Of a stretch of DNA of 64,000 nucleotides, positions 57,524 through 64,000 are shown piece after piece. The notes under the pieces were generated by a model. That model did no database searches. It was not told where the DNA came from and worked only from the letters and a program-made list of their open reading frames with translations. The stretch's first letter is position 1. Every line of letters starts with the position of its first letter. Source of the DNA: Pseudidiomarina aestuarii. GTDB lineage: Bacteria; Pseudomonadota; Gammaproteobacteria; Enterobacterales; Alteromonadaceae. The position numbers were made by a program, and so were the translations under genes. The stretch covers positions 5,751-69,750 of the forward strand of contig PYVG01000003.1 of assembly GCA_003030745.1 (NCBI GenBank), given 5' to 3'.

Positions 57524-60500
57524 CCTTCACCTCCGTAGCTTCGGGTTCTGCGGCTGGCTCTTCATCTTGTGGAATGGTCACTTCACGACTGGAGCGTGCA
57601 ACCTCTTCGACAACAGGCTCATCCATAGTTCCGCTGATTTTATACTCAAGACGGCTGATCACTTGCGCGTTTTGCAACATGCGATCAATCAATAGCGCTG
57701 CGAGTCCAGACGGCGGATTCACCATCCATGCCAGAATAACCGGCAAGCTCGATGTCACTTTCGGAGCAAAGAAAAGTTGATAATCGATGGCGCGCGTCAC
57801 TAAATTCGTTTGCCCTGCTACATCCATATCACCGGCTGAGCCGTTCATGACCGTATTGTCGGTTCTCACCAACCCATTTTCAATCGCAAACGTGCCGCCA
57901 AACGATGTGTAGAAAAGCCCATTGGCAAACACATCTCGGAAATCAAAGCGCAGTTTGCGCAGAATTCCTTCCAGGCTCAGTAGTGAGAAGATTCGTGCAC
58001 CACCATCGCTCACTTCGTTCAGGTAACCCTGGCCCAACCGCCAGTCGACTTGACCGTTCAGTGTTTCTGGGTTGTAGGCGTCGGGCGCGCCCTGCCAACT
58101 TAAGTCAAAGTCCATGCTAGCTGGGCTGTCTTGCACCATGGTCGTGATATTGTAATCACTTAAAAATGCACCCAAGTCATCGCTACTAAAATTACCTTCC
58201 ATCCGCGTGAGCGTGTCAATGCTCTCACCTTGTTGCCACAAACCGGTAGCGGTCAACACATGACCATTGTTCGCAATGCGTAAGTTGCTAACTCGCAGAC
58301 CGGCTGAATCAGGCGCTACCGAAAAAGCGACCTCACCTAAGGGATATTCGCCGTAGCGACAACGTTGGCAGCTAAAATCAATCTGCGGCACCTTGCGCAA
58401 ATCAACTTCAGCTATCGATTCCACTTCTTCATCCACGGCTTCAGCGATAGCTTCTACGGGGGGCTCCAATTCGAGATAATCCGCATTAATGGTGACCGCT
58501 AGCGGAGCCTCCGCGCTTGCCATCAAGCTACCTTCCAGTTGCGCTTGGTCGGCATTGGCACGAAACAACCACCCCTCATCGGTTGGCCACAAAATCCCAT
58601 CGAAATTACTCAGCTGATGGTCACCGAACTGAAATGCTGGTGTCACCACTTCAATATAATCAGGGCGGAGAAAGCGATAGCGTTCGCGTCCCTCAGCCGG
58701 TGCTTGCTCACCTAATTCAGCGAATGCCGCTATGGTGTCAATCCAATCCTCCAACACAATTTCATCATGGCCAATTTCGACCATAAAGTTCGGGTTCAAG
58801 CGCAACGTATTGGGGTTTGGCTCACTCGGTACGCCCTCACCGACGCGCAAAAAGCCCTGTTGCAGCTCAGTCGCGGCACCGTCAAGCTGCAACTCCAATA
58901 ACGCTTGGTCGCCATACTGGCTGTTAATCAAAATGGAGTCGTTTCCACCGGATACCTGTAACTGCCAAGGTATAGCCACATCACTTGATTTGCGAAGTGG
59001 TGTCGGCAACTCGAGTTCAAGCGCGGCTAAATCAGATCGCTGTTGCCAGTTGAATGAATACGCCTCGGGCTCTAATACCAGTTGCAGACGTCCGGTCCAG
59101 TCGAACACACCAGAAACGAGGTCGCTATCAAAATTCTGCCATGCGCCGGTAAGCCCGAGGTCGACGCGGTAATCCTCACCGTCTGGCGCGCCGTTAAGAT
59201 CACCTTCAACAATCTGCCCAAGCCAACTAAAGAGTAAGTCTTCACTTTCAATTTCTGCATTGCGAAATCGCACTACTCCATTCAAGTCTCGGAATTGTTG
59301 TTGCAGCGGTTCGACAAACAAATCATTGTCCGCCAAGTTGGCATAGCCTTCGGCCACAACATTACCACCACCTTTAAGAGGAATGGTTAACTTCATCTCA
59401 CCGTTCAATGGTCCAGCTAATTTCAGTTGGGTAAAGGTGGTGCCCAGACTATTCGCCAACGGGCTCTCAGCAAATACAGGTTGAAGTTCCTGAGCTGCGC
59501 CGCTGATTTCTGCATCAATCACCAACTCGGGAATGTCTGCAATCAAATTGGGAATGCGGGTATGCACAATGGGCAACTGCATATTCCCCAATCGGCTGCC
59601 GGTGGCAGCGATATGCATCCGCTCATTATGAAAATCGACAATGGTTCTACTTTCAGTCAGCGGCAACCATTCGCTGCGGAATTGATAGGTTAACTGTTCG
59701 AGGCGTGTGCGAGCTTGAAATACACCACTGCCATCAACATAAGGAAAGTCGTTCAGTTTACCGCGCCAAACCATGGCGAGGTCGTCTACCTGCGCTTCGA
59801 CCATTGCTGTCGAAAGATAGTCTTGCAGATTACCGCCCATCACTATCGGGAGATGGTCACGCAGTGCCGACACATCCATCAACTCTTGATTGGTGCTGTG
59901 TAACGCGACGTCCACATAAACGGAGTCGTCTTGGGGCGCAATGGTACCCTGCAGGCGCAGCGGTAAGCCGGGTAACTCGATGCGACTGGATGGATCGAGC
60001 TGCAGCCGCCACTGAGGTGTTTGTTCTGCTTGATTGAAACTGAGCTCCCCACGCGTATCAATGCGCGGTAACTGCCATGCTTCAGAGACACTGAGCGCTT
60101 CGCTACGAATAGCACTATCGATACCGGACAAATGCCACTGCACGCTCGAGCCAGCGCCAAAATCTTGTCCCCATAACTCCACATTTACACCGGTGAGGCC
60201 GGGGATGCCTGCCGCTTCTTGCCAACTGAGGTCGTCACTGTACAACCACCACTGCGGGCTTTCGTTGATGGGGAAATGTGCAACGACATCAGCTCGGCCG
60301 GTTAGCTGACGAGCAGCCAAATCATCACTTAAGGCGGCACCGGCACTACCAGTAATGGTGAGCAGTTGCGCAAGTTCAGCCAAAGGAGCTGCTTCAATAC
60401 TGATCGCCTGCCCTGCCGCATCACGCTGCCAACTAAACGATGGTAGCTGCCAACTTGAATCATCGTGCTGCACAGTAATTGGATTACTATTCACCAACCA

Positions 60501-61391
60501 GCCGTTGGCAATAGGATTGAGCTTGAGCAGGCCGGCAGGGATGACCAATCGATGGTCACGATCATCCACTCGCCACCGCAATGCATTGCGACCGAGTTGA
60601 AGACTGCCGTCATTGAAGGTCGAATCAGCAAAATTGAGCCACAAGGTAAAGTTGAATTCCGCCGTTTCAATTTCTGTATCAATAACTTGTTGTTGCAACC
60701 ATGGCGTGATGTCTAGGTTCTCTGCGTTGACATACACTTGTCCCGCAAGGGCCTGCAAGTCGTTCCCTTCAATATCAATCACAATATCGAGAGTGTTCTC
60801 AGTAAAGTCGGCAATACGCAATTGCCCAGTGCCTTGGTGTTTGGAGCCATCATTCATCCAACTCAATCGCGCAATTTCAATCACTCGCTGAACGCCCACC
60901 AAATTGATCAGCTCGACGGTGCTATCTTCAATGACTACTAAATCGAGTTGGTTCAGCAACAAGCGCGGAATCAGCTCATTGGTCGGCAAGCCCTCTGTCG
61001 CAGACACGTCGCGCAAGTCATAGGTAAACTTGGCGTCAGCGAGAGTGATTTGTTCAAACTGCAGCGTCCATGTACGCAAGCTATCCCAAAAATTCAAATG
61101 CACCCGAGCTTCGGGCAGTTGTACTCTTGTGGCTTGTTGCGAAGACGATTGGATAGCTAGCTCGTGCAGTACTATTTGAGGTCCACTGGTGCGCCAATCA
61201 GCACTTAATCTACCAATGGTTGCCTGCACATCGTATTGTTGCTGCACAAAAGCTTCAGCTTGGGTGGTTAAATCAGGGAGTTGCGGTAACAAGTAACGCA
61301 GAATTGTCAGCAGCACAGCAAACAGCACCAGTGCAGTAGCGACACTGTATAGAAGTGTTCGGTAAGCCCAACGTGCTGATAGCCGCCACAT
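57423..61391 (-). CDS. yhdP: AsmA-like lipid transport protein YhdP
   Basis: 1322 residues. One N-terminal transmembrane helix (about 13-35) and a very long periplasmic beta-rich body (DUF3971 and AsmA_2 regions) that bridges inner and outer membrane. With TamB and YdbH it moves phospholipids to the outer membrane. The C-terminal tail from about 1265 is acidic then Ser/Thr/Pro-rich and low in complexity; its last 101 nt also encode the nit start. It follows rng by 2 nt. Confidence 0.95.
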   Translation of the reverse strand: MWRLSARWAYRTLLYSVATALVLFAVLLTILRYLLPQLPDLTTQAEAFVQQQYDVQATIGRLSADWRTSGPQIVLHELAIQSSSQQATRVQLPEARVHLNFWDSLRTWTLQFEQITLADAKFTYDLRDVSATEGLPTNELIPRLLLNQLDLVVIEDSTVELINLVGVQRVIEIARLSWMNDGSKHQGTGQLRIADFTENTLDIVIDIEGNDLQALAGQVYVNAENLDITPWLQQQVIDTEIETAEFNFTLWLNFADSTFNDGSLQLGRNALRWRVDDRDHRLVIPAGLLKLNPIANGWLVNSNPITVQHDDSSWQLPSFSWQRDAAGQAISIEAAPLAELAQLLTITGSAGAALSDDLAARQLTGRADVVAHFPINESPQWWLYSDDLSWQEAAGIPGLTGVNVELWGQDFGAGSSVQWHLSGIDSAIRSEALSVSEAWQLPRIDTRGELSFNQAEQTPQWRLQLDPSSRIELPGLPLRLQGTIAPQDDSVYVDVALHSTNQELMDVSALRDHLPIVMGGNLQDYLSTAMVEAQVDDLAMVWRGKLNDFPYVDGSGVFQARTRLEQLTYQFRSEWLPLTESRTIVDFHNERMHIAATGSRLGNMQLPIVHTRIPNLIADIPELVIDAEISGAAQELQPVFAESPLANSLGTTFTQLKLAGPLNGEMKLTIPLKGGGNVVAEGYANLADNDLFVEPLQQQFRDLNGVVRFRNAEIESEDLLFSWLGQIVEGDLNGAPDGEDYRVDLGLTGAWQNFDSDLVSGVFDWTGRLQLVLEPEAYSFNWQQRSDLAALELELPTPLRKSSDVAIPWQLQVSGGNDSILINSQYGDQALLELQLDGAATELQQGFLRVGEGVPSEPNPNTLRLNPNFMVEIGHDEIVLEDWIDTIAAFAELGEQAPAEGRERYRFLRPDYIEVVTPAFQFGDHQLSNFDGILWPTDEGWLFRANADQAQLEGSLMASAEAPLAVTINADYLELEPPVEAIAEAVDEEVESIAEVDLRKVPQIDFSCQRCRYGEYPLGEVAFSVAPDSAGLRVSNLRIANNGHVLTATGLWQQGESIDTLTRMEGNFSSDDLGAFLSDYNITTMVQDSPASMDFDLSWQGAPDAYNPETLNGQVDWRLGQGYLNEVSDGGARIFSLLSLEGILRKLRFDFRDVFANGLFYTSFGGTFAIENGLVRTDNTVMNGSAGDMDVAGQTNLVTRAIDYQLFFAPKVTSSLPVILAWMVNPPSGLAALLIDRMLQNAQVISRLEYKISGTMDEPVVEEVARSSREVTIPQDEEPAAEPEATEVKDDNSIDNTSTDKKPSASPASNGSATDQPGGTGG

Positions 61392-61393
61392 AG

Positions 61394-62866
61394 TTACATC
61401 ATAACCACGTCAAATTGCTCTTGGTTATAGAGCGGTTCAATGGAAATGCGTACTTGCTTACCAATAAAGACCTCAAGTTCCGCCAGCGCGTGCGACTCTT
61501 CATTGAGCAAGCTATCGGCAACTTTCGGTGACGCATAAACCACAAAATGGTCGGCTGCATAAGCGCGGTTCACGCGGACGATTTCGCGCATGATTTCGTA
61601 GCACACCGTCTCCACGGTCTTCATGCTGCCGCGCCCACTGCAGACCGGGCACTCGGAGCACAACACGTGTTCCAAGCTCTCGCGAGTACGCTTACGGGTC
61701 ATTTCGACCAAACCGAGCGTGGTAAAACCGTTGATCGAAGTTTTGGCGCGGTCTTTTGCCAGCGCTTGCTCTAAGCTATGCAGAACCCGCTTGCGGTGGT
61801 CGTTGTTCTGCATATCAATAAAGTCGATGATGATAATGCCACCCAAGTTACGCAGTCGCAGCTGTCGTGCAATCGCTTGGGTCGCTTCAATATTGGTGTT
61901 GAAAATAGTTTCTTCGAGATTCCGATGCCCGACAAAGCCGCCAGTATTGATATCAATGGTGGTCATGGCTTCGGTCTGGTCAATAATAATGGAGCCACCC
62001 GACTTGAGATCTACTTTGCGGTCCAAGGCACGTTGTACTTCGTTTTCAACGTCGAACAAATCAAAGATCGGCCGGTCACCGGTGTAGTATTCCAGCGCTT
62101 CGGTAAGCTCAGGGATAAACTCGGTCACAAATTCATTGAGCAGATCAAAAGTAACGCGCGAGTCAACTCGGATCCGCTCAATCTGTTCGCCGACAAAGTC
62201 ACGCAGAATACGACACGATAAATTCAGATCTTCATACACCAAGCCAATTTTACGCATGGCTTTACGGCGTTTTTGAATGGTATCCCAAAGCCGCCGTAAG
62301 AAGGCAGCATCACGACTAATGTCCTCGTCGCTGGCTCCTTCAGCGGCAGTGCGGACAATAAAGCCGCCTTCGCTATCGCAATAGGGTTCAGCCGCACGCT
62401 TAAGTCGATCACGCTCTTTTTCATCTTCGATACGCTGGGAAATACCCACATGAGGCGATTGCGGCATCAACACCATGTAGCGAGATGGAATAGTGATGTC
62501 GGTGGTTAAACGTGCGCCTTTGGTACCCAGAGGATCTTTGATAACTTGTACTAGAATTTGCTGCCCCGGCCGCACCAGTTGTGCGATATCGGCGGTGTTA
62601 CGCATCGGCTTAGCATCAATTTCTTCGACCTGTTCAATGTGCGTCACAATATCGGACGCATGCAAGAATGCGGCTTTATCGAGGCCAATATCAACGAAGG
62701 CGGCTTGCATCCCAGGCAGTACCCGTGACACTTTACCGACATAGATATTGCCTACCAAACCACGCTTGGCTTGGCGTTCTATATGCAACTCTTGCAAGAT
62801 GCCATTTTCGATTAACGCAACGCGCGTCTCGGTTGGCGTCACGTTCATTAAAATTTCTGCACTCAC
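61394..62866 (-). CDS. rng: Ribonuclease G
   Basis: 490-residue endoribonuclease that matures the 16S rRNA 5' end and decays some mRNAs. An S1 domain (about 35-130), the DNase I-like catalytic part with Asp in DINTGGFVGH and IIDFIDM, and the zinc-link CSECPVC near 405. The short C-terminus separates it from RNase E. The start is GTG at 62866; alignment with the E. coli N-terminus (MTAELLVNVTP) supports it. Confidence 0.97.
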   Translation of the reverse strand: MSAEILMNVTPTETRVALIENGILQELHIERQAKRGLVGNIYVGKVSRVLPGMQAAFVDIGLDKAAFLHASDIVTHIEQVEEIDAKPMRNTADIAQLVRPGQQILVQVIKDPLGTKGARLTTDITIPSRYMVLMPQSPHVGISQRIEDEKERDRLKRAAEPYCDSEGGFIVRTAAEGASDEDISRDAAFLRRLWDTIQKRRKAMRKIGLVYEDLNLSCRILRDFVGEQIERIRVDSRVTFDLLNEFVTEFIPELTEALEYYTGDRPIFDLFDVENEVQRALDRKVDLKSGGSIIIDQTEAMTTIDINTGGFVGHRNLEETIFNTNIEATQAIARQLRLRNLGGIIIIDFIDMQNNDHRKRVLHSLEQALAKDRAKTSINGFTTLGLVEMTRKRTRESLEHVLCSECPVCSGRGSMKTVETVCYEIMREIVRVNRAYAADHFVVYASPKVADSLLNEESHALAELEVFIGKQVRISIEPLYNQEQFDVVMM

Positions 62867-62869
62867 AGG

Positions 62870-63487
62870 CTAAGATCCTTTACTGATGGAGGTTGAGTCT
62901 GCAGCCGCATGCGCGTGCTCAACCGCCTGCAATAATTGTTCGGTTTCATATAAGGGTAATCCTACCACAGCCAGGTAACTTCCCTCGAGGTGAGTCACGA
63001 ACTTAGCCGCGCGCCCTTGAATGCCATAACCACCCGCTTTGTCATGGGGCTCGCCACTGTGCCAATAAGCTGTGATTTCCGCTTCGGTTAATGCTTTGAA
63101 GGTCACTGTTGCGCTGACTACGGCGACCTGTTGTTGCGTGCCATCGGTCACTGCAACCGCAGTCAAAACCTGATGCGTGCGGTTGGATAGCAGCGCCATC
63201 ATGCGGCGATAATCGCCTTCATTTTGAGGTTTTTCGAGCACAGTGTCGTCGACGGTGACTATGGTATCGGAGCCAATGACCATGGCTGCGTGCTGCGGAT
63301 GTTGCTGCTGCCACAGCGCAAAACCTGCTGCTGCTTTCGTCTCAGCTAAGCGCTGCACATAAGCGGTTGGCGCTTCGCCCGATTCCCGTTCTTCAGGGAC
63401 ATGGGTAACCAGAACCTGAAACGGACGGTCGAGCAGTTGCAGTAGTTCGCGACGGCGAGGCGATGCGGACGCAAGGATCAGTTCCAT
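62870..63487 (-). CDS. maf: Maf-family dTTP/UTP pyrophosphatase (YhdE)
   Basis: 205-residue nucleotide pyrophosphatase that removes non-canonical or excess pyrimidine nucleotides. The Maf signature ASASPRRRELL is at 6-16, with the GSDTIV and QGRAAKFV motifs. The place between mreD and rng identifies it as the YhdE type. It ends 3 nt before the rng start codon. Confidence 0.95.
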   Translation of the reverse strand: MELILASASPRRRELLQLLDRPFQVLVTHVPEERESGEAPTAYVQRLAETKAAAGFALWQQQHPQHAAMVIGSDTIVTVDDTVLEKPQNEGDYRRMMALLSNRTHQVLTAVAVTDGTQQQVAVVSATVTFKALTEAEITAYWHSGEPHDKAGGYGIQGRAAKFVTHLEGSYLAVVGLPLYETEQLLQAVEHAHAAADSTSISKGS

Positions 63488-63496
63488 AAGAGCTTC

Positions 63497-63979
63497 CTAG
63501 CGAATGGCGTAACGACGACGATACTGACGCAGGATGAGATACATCCACGGCCATAGAATCGCCGACGACAGCACCGGATACATATAGGACAACTGGAACA
63601 CAGCATCATTCAAGACATGTTCAAGTTCATATACAATGGCTCGCTTCACCAGTACCAACATGCCGACAATAATGGCTTGCTGTGTCAGGGAGTAGTTGCG
63701 GATCCGTTGAAAATGACGAATAGCAGGATAAGCCATGATCAGTAATGCAGTGGCATAAATACCGAATACCGAGCCCATGAGAATATCGGCGAGCAAACCT
63801 AAGATAAGTACCGTACCCACGCCGACCCGATGCGGTATAGCTAGCAACCAATAAATGATGAGTAAACTCAGCCAGTCGGGACGCCACGCTTCCAACATCG
63901 ACGGCAGTGGCATCACCATCAACACCATCGCAACCACATAACTCACCAACAAAGGTGTCAGGCCAGACTTAATCCACAT
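63497..63979 (-). CDS. mreD: Rod shape-determining protein MreD
   Basis: 160-residue membrane protein with about five transmembrane helices, part of the elongasome that guides lateral wall growth. The GVGTVLILGLLADILMGSVFG segment is the conserved core. It overlaps the end of the frame read as mreC by 11 nt and is followed by maf after 9 nt. Confidence 0.94.
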   Translation of the reverse strand: MWIKSGLTPLLVSYVVAMVLMVMPLPSMLEAWRPDWLSLLIIYWLLAIPHRVGVGTVLILGLLADILMGSVFGIYATALLIMAYPAIRHFQRIRNYSLTQQAIIVGMLVLVKRAIVYELEHVLNDAVFQLSYMYPVLSSAILWPWMYLILRQYRRRYAIR

Positions 63980-64000
63980 TGTTGGCTGCCTCCGCTGCGG
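63969..64000 (-). CDS. mreC: C-terminal end of probable MreC (partial)
   Basis: A frame enters from the right edge on the minus strand and stops with TAA at 63969-63971. The nine residues seen (AAEAANNVD) have no diagnostic motif, but the position directly before mreD with an 11-nt overlap is that of mreC in the mreBCD operon. Confidence 0.5.
   Translation of the reverse strand, partial: AAEAANNVD

Overview
The window is 64 kb of densely packed core chromosome from a gammaproteobacterium. The gene order (dcw cell-wall cluster, rplM-rpsI-petABC-sspAB, mla-ibaG-murA, kdsDC-lptCAB-rpoN-hpf-ptsN-rapZ-npr, and tldD-nit-yhdP-rng-maf-mreDC) and moderate GC suggest a marine Alteromonadales-type organism, perhaps Idiomarinaceae. 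That placement is inference; no 16S or species marker is present. I see no tRNA or rRNA genes, insertion sequences, prophage or CRISPR array.

Layout. 1-4.7 kb: end of a probable zapD, then mutT, secA and an M23 peptidase on the minus strand, with dciA divergent. 4.8-22.8 kb: a complete minus-strand dcw cluster, mraZ-rsmH-ftsL-ftsI-murE-murF-mraY-murD-ftsW-murG-murC-ddlB-ftsQ-ftsA-ftsZ-lpxC, with a recognisable MraZ operator and promoter at its head. 23-25.3 kb: a membrane-bound GGDEF-EAL regulator. 25.3-30 kb: RNase P RNA and rsmI (minus), then lpoA-yraN-diaA-dolP (plus). 30-30.9 kb: an inserted DUF1778/GNAT toxin-antitoxin pair with two 19-bp operators. 30.8-35.6 kb: rplM-rpsI, petABC (cytochrome bc1) and sspAB on the minus strand. 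35.9-40.2 kb: zapG, zapE and the serine proteases DegQ and DegS. 40.3-45 kb: mlaFEDCB-ibaG-murA. 45.1-53.2 kb: kdsD-kdsC-lptC-lptA-lptB-rpoN-hpf-ptsN-rapZ-npr, then mgtE. 53.2-64 kb: pmbA, darP (opposite strand), tldD, nit, yhdP, rng, maf, mreD and the end of mreC.

Most genes build or guard the envelope: peptidoglycan precursors (mur, mraY, ddlB), septation (fts, zap), lipid A and Kdo (lpxC, kdsD, kdsC), LPS export (lpt), phospholipid balance (mla, yhdP), outer-membrane quality control (degQ, degS, lpoA, dolP) and shape (mreCD). Translational coupling is pervasive, with 1-11 nt overlaps at most gene joints.

The least ordinary content is outside the conserved genes. (1) Intergenic palindromes built from short repeated words fall into three sequence families (two copies of the TTCGTTGTTCG type, two of the AGTGAACAG type, one of the TAGTTACTGG type), nearly all directly behind stop codons. 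(2) The toxin-antitoxin insertion has mirror-image operators, and its toxin gene ends inside the ClpX-binding tail codons of sspB. (3) Several regulatory sites overlap coding sequence tightly: the rsmI stop codon inside the rnpB -10 box, a nearly symmetric promoter between rsmI and lpoA, a SigmaE-like promoter before degQ, a hairpin covering the mgtE ribosome-binding site, and a nit start nested 101 nt inside yhdP. No clearly new multigene system was found.
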